Below are positions 42,601 through 54,359 of a DNA stretch of 64,000 nt, piece by piece. Under the pieces are notes generated by a model, which was not told the origin of the DNA, did not search any database, and worked only from the letters and a program-made list of their open reading frames with translations. Origin of the DNA: Brachionus manjavacas (lineage: Eukaryota; Rotifera; Eurotatoria; Ploima; Brachionidae); assembly GCA_019054805.1 (NCBI GenBank), contig JAHQIY010000004.1:806001-870000 (forward strand). The letters are read 5' to 3'. The translations under genes and the position numbers were made by a program. Each line of letters begins with the position of its first letter. Positions within the stretch are counted from its first letter, which is position 1.

Positions 42601-44015
42601 AAAAATTTAAGATTTTTTTAATTAATCTTTTAGTTGAAAAACTTTAAGAAATCAAAATTTGTTCTAAAATAAAATCATTGCTTTCAGCCAAAGAGGTTTA
42701 TGGTATTTTAAACGATTCTAAAAAGTGTCATAAACACTAAAAGTAAAATTTTTAGATTAAATTCCTTTTTTAAATTTTTTTTTTAAATTAAATTCCTTAT
42801 TTATTATCATTTATTTCAAACTTTGGAACCGACAAGTATAGCGAGAAAATTAAGATTTTAGATTCGAGTTTAAGGTCTTGTTCAAAAAGTAACTCATGTG
42901 ATTTTAAAATATATTGTGAAAAATTTCATTTTCAATTTTCTAAAAAAGAAAATACAGAAAAAAATTATTATATTTTCAAGTAAAAAAACTAATTAATAAA
43001 AAAGGGACAATTAACTTCCCACAAATAAAAAATTTTTCAACAAAAAATTTTTGTGATTATTAGAAATTTTTTTTTTTAATTTTATTTTTATTTCAAAACA
43101 TACCGATATATATTACGAATTTAAAGAAGTTTATATAATTGTCTTCATAATTTCTTAATTTGAATAACCTTTCAGTCCTAAAATTTAATTTAATTTATTT
43201 TACTTATTATTTATTTTTTTCAAATTTTATTTTAATATTTTTTGTTTTTTATTCGTATAGCTAAACTAGTAAAAAAATAAAAATGTGTTTTTAAAAATTT
43301 TTAAAGTTATTTACTTAAAAAATTTACAACGGGTTGGAGTTTAGCCGTGAGTTTTTGATAAGTCTTGAATGCGAAGTAATTTATTACGCTTGTCTTAAAA
43401 TTTTTAGTTCAATTTAAAAATTTTGAAAAAATTTTTTTTATTTTAAAATAAAAAAGGCAATTAAAAATTGGGCCTATTGAAGTTTATGATCAAATTTAAA
43501 TCACGCCCAAAAATTATTAAATAAAGAAGGTAACTTTTGATTTTAAATTGTATTTCACAAAATATTTAAAAAAAATAAAGTTTAAAGTTAAACTGAATTT
43601 TAACTGAAATTTTTGATAAATAAAAAAACAGGAGGGTTTTGATTAAACACTCAATGGTCGAAGGTTCTTTTCGAACTTTTTAATACTTTTTATGCAAGAA
43701 AATACGAATATTTTTTTTTTTTAAATTAACTAACTTTGAAGATTTTTTTAATTGAGATTTAATTAAAATAAAGCAACACAAATGATTAAATTTTTTTTAA
43801 AAATCAAGTAAAATGAGCTATAAAAAAAACAAAAGTTAGATAAGAAAAATTGGGACTGATCAATTTCATGACCAGCCGGCCTTATTTTTATCGACAAAAA
43901 AAATTTAATTTATAGACCAGTTGGTCTCAGAATTTATTTGAGAAAAAAAATTTAATTTTATGAACATTTTTTTTAAATGTTTTTTTTTGATCATAATTTA
44001 AAATTTAAAAAATGT
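39637..44015. other. AT-rich DNA, no gene recognised
   Basis: About 4.4 kb of homopolymer-rich sequence without coding motifs or clear transposon ends. A short local duplication of TATTTCCATATT lies at 42389-42420. Confidence 0.55.
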
Positions 44016-44345
44016 TAAGTATTTAAATAATAATTTTGTTTTAAGCTATAACAGGATAAAAAACTTTAAAAATTTACTAGAAAATGATGATGATAATACA
44101 ATAGAAAATAAGCTAGTTGAATTTGAATTTGTTTTAAGATCAAGTCAAGATGAAGATAAGATAATGTTGATCTTTATTTAAATTTTGAAAAGTGTTTAAT
44201 GGCCCATTCTCAATTAAAGACTGGATTGAATCACGAATTGTTTGGGCGTCATTTACTGAATTATTACGAGCCTGGGACAGTGTGTTTTTTTGGACTTACG
44301 GGTACATTTTCTCTTTAGATAGTAAAAAATTCAGAAGTTATTTTT
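44016..44345 (+). other. Possible decayed or exonic coding sequence
   Basis: Two adjacent plus-strand stretches look more protein-like than their surroundings. 44027-44181 reads RIKNFKNLLENDDDNTIENK, LVEFEFVLRSSQDEDK. 44192-44345 reads FNGPFSIKDWIESRIVWASF, TELLRAWDSVFFWTYGYIFS, LDSKKFRSYF in another frame. No consensus splice sites bound them convincingly. They lie 0.5 kb upstream of the host exon and on the same strand, so they could be upstream exons, or a pseudogene. Not identified. Confidence 0.22.
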
Positions 44346-44857
44346 GTTTCTGAGCTCTATTGGCATTTTTACCAATAAATTTAATTTTTAAATTTAAAAA
44401 AATATTTTCTCTTTATGCTTATGCTTTTTGTTGGTAAATATTTTGCTATTATTTTGTAATTTTATATTAGCATTTTAAAAAGTTAGAAGTTTTGTATTGT
44501 GTCAAAGAGCAATTTATTTGTGAAGATGAGGTGGACCCATAAAAAATAATAAACCCGAAGAGTTATCAATTTTCAAATTATCTAAAATTGGCATAAATAA
44601 ATTTTTATCCAACATCATTTTTATGACCATTAAAAACTAATTTATCTACTTTTCAACTAAAAATCATTCCTTTAAAAAAGAATATCTAATTAATTAAATT
44701 AATTGTTAAAACAAGAAATTCAATTAAAAAAAAAAATATTTTTAAACTCTATTTTATCAAGAAACAAAAATCTGGGTATTAATTTAGACGTGACTTTGAC
44801 TAACGTCACATATTTACATTTTTATCTAATTAAAATTAATCAACTCGAAGTTTTTAG

Positions 44858-45960
44858 ATGAATGCTTCAAGAGCTCCATCGAGTATTTAGCTAACATGGT
44901 AAAAAATTTGTCGACTTTATTTTCAAAAGCATCTTCAAGCTCATCATCCTCATCAAGCGAACTGACTGAAGCAACCAAGACTAATTCAGGCCAACCAGCC
45001 ACTGTTGTGTACGCGCCAGATCGAAAGGCGTCCAATGCGTCCATTTTGACCACGTCAACAGTGTCCTCCAATTCATCAGACTCGTCCTATTCAGCCAGAA
45101 TGTCCAGGGCCTTTTTTGTCCAGAGCAAAATAAGCGAGGACATGGAGACGCCCAATTTGTCCTGTGCGCACCGCCGCTCATGCGGCTCAATTGATCTAAC
45201 CGCCCTGTTGGGCAAGGCCAACGTGGTCGGCCTGCTGGACCGGGCCGATCAAGACGCCAGGATCAAAAACCAACTGCTGCGCAAACACGCCAGTTCTGCT
45301 CGACTCGAGTCCAATGCAGCGCACAACCAGAGCTCGAACGAACCAAACATAAAGATAGTGATGAATGCTGATGAAGACTCAGGGCACAAAGCGAGCAGTT
45401 TGAATAGCAGTCAGCTCGAGTCCAAGCTGAGAGCGAACGCGTCTTTTCTAAGGTCCGACAGCAGGCAGTACAGGTCGAATAGCTGCTCGGGAGCCAACTT
45501 GGCCATTTCGCACACAACAGTCAACAATTATTTGAGTGTGCCCGAGCAGACTGTGAATTTGGTGAAAAATCGCAAGACAAGTGCATCCAGTATTCTGGAC
45601 AAGTCGAACCGGTATGAGCTGGACATGCTGCACGCAAAGTTCTGCTCCAGTTGCCATGTGGACCCGGACTGCAGGTTTTATCTCACCGACAACCAATCGA
45701 CCAATTCGGCAAACTCAAACAATCAGTCGCACAATGGGTCAAGTAGCAACATTTACTTTGAATTTCTCAGCTCAGAGTCCTTGCCCAACGAGAGAGATGC
45801 CGAGTCGCCCAATTCGGTCACATGCAATCTCAAAAGCCATATTCTCAGTAGCCATACCTCGGCTGGTATTAATCTCACCAAATCGGCCGCTGACATACTC
45901 CTGGAAAATGTCAATTTCAAAGATGCCACTTCGGCCACCAACAAAAATTTTAATAAATTG
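44858..45960 (+). CDS. Internal exon of an unidentified host gene (Ser/Asn-rich protein)
   Basis: This is the one convincing host coding region. It is much GC-richer than its surroundings, open for about 1.1 kb, and ends exactly at TTG followed by GTAAGT, a consensus splice donor (45961). On the left, TTTTTAG at 44851-44857 can serve as an acceptor, and in frame the exon begins with ECFKSSIEYLANMVKNLSTL. The ATG at 44896 is therefore probably internal, though it is also a possible start. The protein has a nine-serine run, a charged block (SRAFFVQSKISEDMETPNLS, CAHRRSCGSIDLTALLGK, LLDRADQDARIKNQLLRKHA), a Cys/His-containing piece (HAKFCSSCHVDPDCRFY), and long Ser/Asn-rich, likely disordered stretches. 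No known catalytic domain is recognised. Frame continuity beyond the donor into a poly-T run is not coding. Confidence 0.75.
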
Positions 45961-45966
45961 GTAAGT
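45961..45966 (+). other. Splice donor of the host exon
   Basis: GTAAGT follows the coding sequence directly and is succeeded by an 18-base T-rich run. Coding character stops abruptly here, supporting an exon-intron junction. Confidence 0.7.
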
Positions 45967-46289
45967 TTGTTTTTTTTTTTTTTTTTTAATAATTTAATAA
46001 TTTTGGTACTTTGAAAATTGATCTTATGTCTTTTTTGATTTTGTTTATTTTATTGAAAAAATTTACCTAGAACTAGAACTTTTTAATCTATCACTTCGAG
46101 GAGGGAATTGTGAATTCTCATAGAACAATTAAATTCTTTTTAATTAATTTGAGTTGAGATCATTGAGCTTTTAAACTTTATTGATGAAACAATATGAAAC
46201 AAAATATGCTTCACTAAATTCAACAAAAAAATATTTTTTATTTACAGTGAAAAATTTAGAACTTGAAGATGGCTCACTATTTTTTTTTG

Positions 46290-46680
46290 GAATTATTACA
46301 TCAATGTCACAAAAAAGAGAATCATTAAATTAATTTTATTTAAAAATGGTATAATGTACTAGTCATCCAAAAATTGTATAATTTCAATAAATTTCAGATT
46401 GAATTTAGTAATTAGGACATCGTATTTGGTCCCTTTGTCTACTTCGTCCAAGATTTGTTTTTTGGTTAAAATATCATAAGCCTGTCTTCCCATTTTTTTA
46501 TGAATGTAAATAAAATCTTAATATGAAACAATGTTAAATTTTTTCATGTCATAATTTGGAAAAGTCACAAAATGGGAGGTCACAAATTCGAAAAAATTTA
46601 ACATGGAAAGGATTGTGTTTTTCGGTGTAATTCTACTTTGAGTCACAAAAACGCAGTGTCACAAAATAGAGAACACACTG
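46290..46680. repeat. Repeat with GTCACAAA motifs and a Tc1/mariner-like right end
   Basis: GTCACAAA or near variants occur at about 46306, 46565, 46580, 46634 and 46655. The right end, read on the minus strand, is TACAGTGTGTTCTCTATTTT followed by GTGACAC, with TA at the border, like a Tc1/mariner terminus. The left side (ATGTCACAAAAAAGAGAATC) repeats the right end in direct, not inverted, orientation. A complete element is not demonstrated. Confidence 0.4.
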
Positions 46681-47156
46681 TATTTCCAAAGCCTTTTAAA
46701 GGGTTTGGCAAGAAGGTTTACTTTTTAAATTGATTAAAATGAATCCACCTCATTACTTGACTAACTGGATTAGATCTTTTCTAGACTCTAGGACATAAAA
46801 GATAAATGTGAATGACCACTTGAGCGAAGAATATCAAATAACTGTAGGTGTCCCTCAAGGCTCAGTAATTAGTCCTCTTTTATTTAGTATATATATCAAT
46901 GACATCCCCAAAAGAAACAAAACAAATAATGAATACTCTCTGCTTTTCGAAGATGATCTAGTTACATTCTTCATTTGTAACAAAAAGGGGAACTAAGAAA
47001 ATTAGATAAATAAATACACCACAAGAACTAGAACTAGAACAATGGCTTATTAAGTCGAAAATGAAGATATCAGTTGAAAAGTGGTGTTCAGTAGTCTTTT
47101 CTAAGTACAAAAAAGAGAGTGATAATCTTAGCTTAAAAATTTATGGAAACAGAATT
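46681..47156 (+). pseudogene. LINE-B fragment, reverse transcriptase palm
   Basis: Begins at ISKAF-type motif A (TTTCCAAAGCCTTTTAAAGG), runs through HLSEEYQITVGVPQGSVISP (motif B), LLFSIYINDIPKRNKTNNEY and SLLFEDDLVTF (motif C with Glu for Ala). It ends near 47156 where an RTE-like element starts on the other strand. Shares with 6900-7350 the stop in GGACATAAAAGATAAATGTG, the FEDD change and many other bases, but lacks its 7-bp deletion near 7042. Confidence 0.82.
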
Positions 47157-47660
47157 TTTTTTTTTCCTTATTCACTCCTTATGGAGCATATGGTCATTAC
47201 TTTTGATTTCCACTCAAGTCAATATTTTGCCTTTACCCTTGCTTCTCCCCATGTCATACTCATTTCGATGAGCTCTTTCGTGATTGTTGACCTCCATGTT
47301 ACTGCTGGTCGTCCTACCTTACGTCGCCCTTGAGGTGTCCATTGAAGGGCCCTTTTTGGTATCCGTGTATTTTTCATTCTAAGCACATGCCCAAGCCATC
47401 GCAGTCTTTTGTTCTTAATGCATTGACTTAATGGTTCTGAATTTGTTCTTGTGTAAAGCTCAGCATTTGACAATGTCTCAGGCCAGTGTATCCCGAGAAT
47501 CCTCCGCAGGCTTCCAGTGTGGAAGGTGTTAAGGCTATTCCTGTCAGATTCACTCATCCCCCAACATTCACTTCCGTACATCAATATTGCTTTTACTACA
47601 CTGTTGTATAGTTTAAGCTTTGTTTCCTTGCTGTAGTTTTTAATCAAAATGTGTATATGT
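47157..47660 (-). pseudogene. RTE/SR2-like LINE, 5'-truncated 3' end
   Basis: The minus strand starts in KNYSKETKLKLYNSVVKAIL, MYGSECWGMSESDRNSLNTF, then HTGSLRRILGIHWPETLSNA, RLRWLGHVLRMKNTRIPKRA, WTPQGRRKVGRPAVTWRSTI, TKELIEMSMTWGEARVKAKY and stop. It continues past the stop as LEWKSKVMTICSIRSE, as in the copy at 17892, then an A-rich tail. This is the C-terminal region after the reverse transcriptase in RTE/SR2-type endonuclease-reverse transcriptases. The premature stop replaces the DR of KDRLEW. Truncation point near 47640-47660. Confidence 0.82.
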
Positions 47661-47731
47661 ACAAGTCTTACTTTTAAAAAAAAAGTTTTTAACAAAATTT
47701 TATGTAAACGAGTTATCTCGTTATTTTCCAA

Positions 47732-49980
47732 AAAAATTTAATATTAATTCACTAAAGGTAATGAAATTAAAACTTTAAAATTGCCTTGTCACTTGTCTCA
47801 AAGAATTTGAAGCAGTGGACAGTTCAGAGCTTGTAACTTTTCTAAAATGTATTTGTCATTTGTTCTATTTGAATTTATTTAAACTCTAACACTATTTTAA
47901 AAATTTATCCATCAATAGCGAAAAGAGTTTAATTACTCTAAGCCATTTACAAATTTAAATATTGGTACCCAATTTGATGCCCTTGATAAGAGAAATCTAA
48001 TTATGAAAAAAAATTAGCATTATTCTTTCGATTTTGAATTACACCTTGATGTGCTATTTTAATTTGGGGTGTATGTGCTTTACTCAGATATGCTGATAGA
48101 TCCTAATGGTGGTCAGAAAAAGTCTTGAAAGCATTTAAAAAAAAAAATAATTAGAATTAATAGTTCTAAAGATATTTTTGGAAATACTATAAATTTTTAA
48201 GATTTTGACATCATAATTCTTTTTTTATCAAATTTTCAAAATAAGTCGATTTAAAAATTTTTTTTATTTTTTTGATTCTTGCGAAATTCCACTTTTTTTG
48301 TCAATTAATTTTCGAAAAAAAAGGAATAATTTAACAAGTCAATTTACAAGAGGAAATTATTTTTTTTTTTTTTAATTATGCTAAATTTCAGTTTAATAAT
48401 TTTAACAAGGGATTCATTTAAAAAAAAAAAAATAAAATTTTTAAAAGCTTTTAAATAAAATTTCTTTCTTTACTCCATTGATTATTGTGATCATGTACTT
48501 AATCACGGTCTGGCAAGCTGGAAAAATTGCCTCCTTCCAATAAGCCGACCTTTCTTAATAGAAAATCAATTGATATTCTTCAACAAAATCTCAACAACTT
48601 TAAAATTAATAATCAACTTTTTCTAAATATATATTGGTTTAATATTATGCCAAAAAAACAAAGCTTAAGCCGCCTCTTAATGACATTATATTTCTAAGCT
48701 TGATATTTGAAATCTGATACAATCAATAATTTTTTATCTATGCTTAAGAGTAACTCTAGCTATTTTAGAAAATAAAACGTGATTGTATATTTTCTAAAAA
48801 TATGACATAATTCATCACTAGCTCTCTCTCTTGTCGATCACTATTATTAGGTAGTTAATCATTTTGGGAGCCTTTTTAAATTGATTCTTATTTTAAAATA
48901 GACTTCATTTGAATTTAATTAATTATATTGCTTTTTTTAGTCGAAAATAAATTTATCAGTTTTTAAGGACTTTTTATTTTACATATATATTAATTATTTT
49001 CGAGCTATTTTGCACTCAGTTTGATTTTTTTTTAATTTATTATTCGATTAAACATTTTAAAACTATCAATTTATCCGAAATTCTCCAGGCTTTAATTAAC
49101 AGCTTCAATTCACCCAGAGAATTTAATAGAAAACATATCAACATTTTTTATTTTATTTTATCTTTTGAATATTTTTTGTGATTTAAGGGTTCAACCAAGT
49201 AAATTTTAATTAGCTAATTCTGACAGTTTTTAAAAGCTAAAATTAGTTAAGAAAATCTTCATTGCTAAATTAGGAAATGATTATTTTAAAAAATTAAAGT
49301 AATCCATCAAGATCCTTTGTGAAATTGCCAAATTATGCTGTTGATATCTCTAAAAGGAGATAAGGATAAAACTGAGTATAGAAAAAAAAATTAATTTAAT
49401 TATTAATAAACACCATTTTATTAAAAAAATATGAAAAATATTTTTTTTTCATACTTGATCTTAATATCAAGTAATACAATATCTTGGGTCCTTTTCGGTC
49501 AGTCAAGATTGCATAAAATTATTATTTTGAAAGATTCGTCTAAAATTTCTCAACATGAAATGGAAAATTGCTAATTGCTAGGAACAAAAAGAGGTGTTTT
49601 TGTCTATTACCCTAAGGAAAAATATTTTTTTAGTCAAAAGATTTAATAATAATTTTTTAAATATAAATAAATTTTTCAATTTAAAAATTTTTTTTTTTAA
49701 ATTTGACTGATCGAAAATCATCGAAGAAATCAGTGATTTTTATTTTGGGCGGGAAAATCTGAAAAAATAAAGTAACATTTCTGAAGGAGATTTTTTCTAG
49801 ATCAAGTTTTTACAAGAATCTTAGAGGAATTTGGAAAATTTTTAAAATATTATTTCAGAGTTCAAAAAATTAAATTTTTTTTTAAAGAAAGTATGTTGAT
49901 CAAATACTATTTTTAAAATAAATTGAATTTTTTGAAATTATTTAATTTTGACTTTAATATTTTGATGATATTTTGAATTA
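47732..49980. other. AT-rich DNA, no gene recognised
   Basis: No motif-bearing frame. Scattered less-biased patches (48500-48560) are not identifiable. Confidence 0.55.
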
Positions 49981-49986
49981 TTTCAA

Positions 49987-50022
49987 TCTCAAGGTTAATC
50001 AACAGGCTATTGTCCCTGTCTT
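49987..50022 (-). repeat. Dispersed repeat E, copy 3
   Basis: The minus strand reads GGGACAATAGCCTGTTGATT, AACCTTGAGATTG, third member of the repeat at 12.6 and 16.5 kb. Confidence 0.5.
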
Positions 50023-50560
50023 GTTGCGGGCTGATTAACTTTTTATTTATTCAAAATAAAATAAAATTTAAAGATAAAACAAATTATTGTCAAGTTATTC
50101 AGAATAAAAAAGTTTTAAGATTTAAATTTAGTTTAAAAAAAAGTTTTGTTGCCTCATTGTATATTAAGTTGATTTTGTTAAGTATAGACAACTTAAAAGT
50201 ATTGAATTTTACTACTAGTTTGTCAATTATGAATTTGTTTGCCAACTTGGAATAAACATAACCAAATGTGTTTTCACGGCAAATTAAAGTTTGAGATCAA
50301 GATGAAAAGATCAAAATATAAAATGTATTATTTTTTTAATAATAGAGAAAAAATTATTTTTTTCTTAAGCAATTACTTGACTTGAATTACAGTTTATTTT
50401 CGTATCAATGTAATGCCGATGGGCGGATTTTCCTGACAATAAGACAGATAAAACCTTAATAGCTGAATGCTTTAAATTATGCGAGGATGTACCTTAACCT
50501 TAATAAACCTTATGAGACTTTTGCAGCCCGAGCCTAAAATCAATCAGTTGGTTATGTTTA

Positions 50561-50705
50561 AAGTCTGTTGTTCAGCAACCAACTTGAACCAACTTTTGCA
50601 GCTGGTTTCGATTATAGAGTAACCTATTCGGCAGCTTTTCGAAACAGTAAAGCTAACTACTTCTATCAAAAGGTTCGAGTTCTTCTTCAGATCTCTGGAT
50701 GACTT
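50561..50705 (+). other. Small unidentified reading frame in a GC-richer patch
   Basis: After a TAA the plus strand reads SLLFSNQLEPTFAAGFDYRV, TYSAAFRNSKANYFYQKVRV, LLQISG and stop. The surroundings (50400-50850) are clearly less AT-biased than average. No known motif and no clear splice sites. It may be a gene fragment or transposon piece. Confidence 0.25.
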
Positions 50706-50799
50706 CTGCAGTCTTCCTTTAGTTTAACGAGAGACTTAAGTTAAATCGCTCGTAAAAGAAGAAAAAGTCAATTTTGTTCCAAAATACTTTATTTCAAAT

Positions 50800-51690
50800 A
50801 CCGTTTAAACTCGTGTTCACGACTCTATGAGTAAAGCCCAAATCCAACCTTTTTTCTTTAAGAGTTAATTACATAGTTTCTATGTTACAACAATTAAAAT
50901 TTAATTTGCAAGAAAATACCCTGAATATGGGATATTTTCTAAAAGAGAGTAAAGCCCAAATTTAACTTTTACTCTAACAAAAAAATTGTCTTTGCTCTCA
51001 AAAAAATGAAAATTTTAAAAATTGAAGAGTTAATTAAAAAATAGAAAAAAAGTAAATTTTTTCATTTGTAAGGGTACATCTTCATTGCATTTAGAATTTT
51101 AAATTGCCCTTTTAATTGAACTTTAATAGGCTTAATTTTCTTAATTGACTGTAATAAAAGCTATTAAAGAAAAAAAAATTTGATGTTTTAAAATTTATAA
51201 ATAGGATTATTTTAGTTGGAATGAATTCAAAAATTTGAATTTGGGAATTAACTCAACCTGAATTTTTCAAATTATTGATTGATTTTTTTTAATAAATTGG
51301 AGATCATTTTGATGTTAACTTGAAATTATTTGACACAAAATGCCTAGTAATTTTTAGTATTTATTTTTTTAGAATTATCAAAATCATTAGATTAATTAAG
51401 TTTTAAAGTTTTAAATGATCGTTTTGATCTTAAAATTTGATCTGAAACTTCAATTCGCCGTTTTCACCTTTTTTTTTTTAGATCTTGGAACCATAAATCA
51501 TTCTTATGTCGAATTGAATAATTCTTGATTCATTTGTAAACATTTGTTCTTTAAATTGAGCTGGTGAGTTTTCATAGTTAATGATTTTTTAAGAGAAAGT
51601 CAGTATTCTCTCAAGAGCTCGATGCTGAAACGCAAAGAGCCCATACTTCTCTACTCTAATTTTTAACAATTTAAATATACACAAAAAGCT
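50800..51690. other. AT-rich DNA with a short direct repeat
   Basis: GAGTAAAGCCCAAAT occurs at 50830 and 50947. No gene recognised. Confidence 0.45.
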
Positions 51691-51699
51691 CAATAAAAG

Positions 51700-51795
51700 C
51701 TTTTAAGATGCAAAAAGGGAGGTCGTTGATGAAGATAAGGAAAAGTAGTGGACCAAGTACAGAGCCCTGTAGCACACCAAGTTTCAACTTAGCGA
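51700..51795 (-). pseudogene. LINE reverse transcriptase motif B fragment
   Basis: The minus strand reads KLKLGVLQGSVLGPLLFLIF followed by INDL. This is the GVPQGSVLGPLLF-motif of LINE reverse transcriptases with Pro changed to Leu. Only about 30 codons are recognisable. Confidence 0.75.
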
Positions 51796-53770
51796 ATATA
51801 GAACTCGAGATTTTTAGCTTCACAATTAATTATAAATTTTTTTATTCAAACTGATTAATTTATTTTATTAAAGAAAAATTTTGCCAAGAATCTTGTCGAC
51901 TTAAGTGGTACTTTTAAAAAGAAGATTTTATTTTTGACCGAAAAAATTCGACTTACCTCTTGACTTCTTAAAAATAGTTTCTTTTTCATAAATTTAGATA
52001 AATGCATATTATTTTTTAATCTCTGAAATCTGAAAAATAAATCGATTTAAATTTTTAGAGTTTTAGTTTTTAAATTTCAAGGGTTTTGTCAAAATTGTTT
52101 TGTTTAAAATATGAAAAAAAATAAATTTCAGATCGAGATATTAAGATTTTTATCAAAAAAATTTTTCCAAATTTTAACTTTGATAAGCAAAAATTTTTTT
52201 TGATATAAAATTTTGTGAATTCGTGGTTAACCTTAAATTTTTTTTTTTTTAAGAATAAAAGCATCTTTACTTTTTGAACTAAAAATATATTTAAAAACAT
52301 ATGTTGCAGCATTTATTTTTATTTTTAATAACTTATTATCAGGCAAATTAAGTAAAATGTTGAGGATTTGTTCTAAAGATAAAATGTTGATTAATTAATG
52401 TTTAAAATTGGCTGGATAGTTGATGATTGAAACACATTTTTTAGATTGTTAAGCTTTTTATTTTTTAGATTTTCTTATTTAAATTAATGATCCGATCTCT
52501 TTGCTATAAGTTGAAACTTATTTGGTAAATTTGTGTTATAGCAGCATGTTGCCAAATTTTTTAAAATTTAATATTTCTAGAAATAAAATGTGTTAAATAA
52601 ATTTAATCATTTATTTCCAATGGATTAATTTAAAGAGGAATTAAAATGAAAAGAGAAATTTTGGGGACTAGATTTGTTTATTTTAAAAATAAAGTTTAAA
52701 TTTTTTTTAAATTAAATTTCGAAAAACTTTTAAAAAAAAATTGTTAACAATTTCTAATTAAAGGATACAATTTTTCTGTAGTGACACTGACAAAAATAAT
52801 TTCAAACTGAATCGACTTTGTTTCGTGAATAAGAAGCAAATTAATAAGTAAAAAAAATATTGTTTCAGTGGCGTGTTGAACCTAATTGAATATAGTCCTA
52901 TAAATTTTTGAGCTATTTATTATAGAAGTTCTCAGCGAAGTAAAATTTATGATTTGATTTTCTTTTTAGTTTTATTAAATTATGTTTAAAAAAAACAATA
53001 AAGAATAAATTTATTATTATTGCTTAATCATAATTTACGCCCAGCTTAGCAATTTCGGTTATCTAAATTTTTTTAAAATTTTAAACATTTTTTAAAGGTC
53101 TTTTAGTTATTAAAGAATACGAAATCTAAGAAAGAACTAAATATTACCTGCATGAGTATATTTTTTTTTAATCAGGACATGATTGCTTATTGATTAAAAA
53201 ATTATAAGTTAAAAGTTTAAAAATATTTTTTTTCCGAATAGCAAATTCTTATTTTCAGTCTTTTCTTTTTTTCACTTAATTATGATATGATTAAACAATT
53301 AAATTAATCAAAGGGTATTTTTTCCATGATAAAGGCTAATGTCGAGTTAAACGTGACACCCGGAAGTCTTAATATTTATTATTATTTTTATCCATAATCT
53401 AATAATTTACTGATTAGAACACATTTGAAATCTTCTTAATGATCATGGCTTTTTTAAATAAAAATAAAGAATTTTGAAAATGTTTTTTTTTCTGAATTAA
53501 AAACGATACCCTGAATATAAATAATATTTTTATTTATTAATATTAAATTAATAAAAAATTTTAATTGAAAAATAAAAAAAATATTCTAAAGCCTTCTACA
53601 GGATCTAGAATCGAGATAAATAATTTATTAAGGGTAAAATGCATAATTTTTAATAAAAGAAAAAGATAATATTAAGAATCTATGATAGGATAATATTTAA
53701 ATTTGATAAAATTCAGTCAAGTACGGCTCAGTAAGATTATAATATTTTTAATGTTAAAATTTAAAAGAAT
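51796..53770. other. AT-rich DNA, no gene recognised
   Basis: Only homopolymer-rich sequence. The minus frame at 52070-52312 is low-complexity noise. Confidence 0.55.
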
Positions 53771-53775
53771 TTCAT

Positions 53776-53921
53776 TTATCTTGCTTCCTTGAATGCTTCC
53801 TTTGCCTGATCAAACTTAGCTACTCTCACTTGTTTACGCTTTGCAGGATTTGAACATTTTTTATTTTCTTCAAATGTATCTTTTCTTTGTTCCTTACACC
53901 AACCACTTACTTTACTAATTC
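53776..53921 (-). pseudogene. pogo/jerky-type DNA-binding (helix-turn-helix) remnant
   Basis: The minus strand reads ISKVSGWCKEQRKDTFEENK, KCSNPAKRKQVRVAKFDQAK, EAFKEAR and stop. VS-W-K followed by a basic KRK-R segment and a hydrophobic A-F-AR helix matches the end of the psq helix-turn-helix and the start of the CENP-B-type helix-turn-helix in pogo/Tigger/jerky transposases. The catalytic part is absent. It does not belong to the 38-kb element, but could derive from the same family. Confidence 0.55.
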
Positions 53922-54061
53922 ATACTACTTACTCCTAAGTGATCTGTATCTTATGTTTTTCTTTTTATTCTATTGCAAGTATTGAGTTTTATTTCTTATC
54001 AATTGAATTTTTTAAAACCTCTTGGATTAACTCATTTTATTAGATATTTTTGGTGTGCATT

Positions 54062-54105
54062 TATTTATTTGCAAATCTGTACCGAGCTAATGCTTCTTCA
54101 GAATT
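54062..54105 (-). repeat. LINE-B 3' terminus, solo
   Basis: The minus strand reads GAAGCATTAGCTCGGTACAG followed by ATTTGCAAATAAATAAAT, matching the LINE-B 3' end at 7460-7495. No recognisable LINE-B coding is attached immediately upstream on that strand. Confidence 0.65.
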
Positions 54106-54359
54106 ATAAAATTTAAAAAATTTTAAATAAGATAAATTAAAATAAAAGAAATAAAAGGATAAATTAAAAGAAAACTAAAGTTTTTAGTGTGACGAAGGAA
54201 TGCTTATACAGAGAATGTATATTAATTTAAATTCTTAATAATTTAAACTCAAGTGTTATAAAAAACCAAATTTTTCTTTCGAGTTAACCGTGAAATTTTA
54301 TAACTATTGACGGGTTTACCTGTAAATCCAAATACTTAGTTTATCATTCATTATGTGAC

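Noticed and set aside
44826..45944. Several minus-strand frames of 63-84 residues and a 127-residue plus frame
   Set aside because: They overlap the host exon in other frames; the 372-residue frame with a splice donor is the coherent one.
52070..52312. 80-residue minus frame
   Set aside because: Lys/Phe/Leu/Ile noise with homopolymer codons, no motif.
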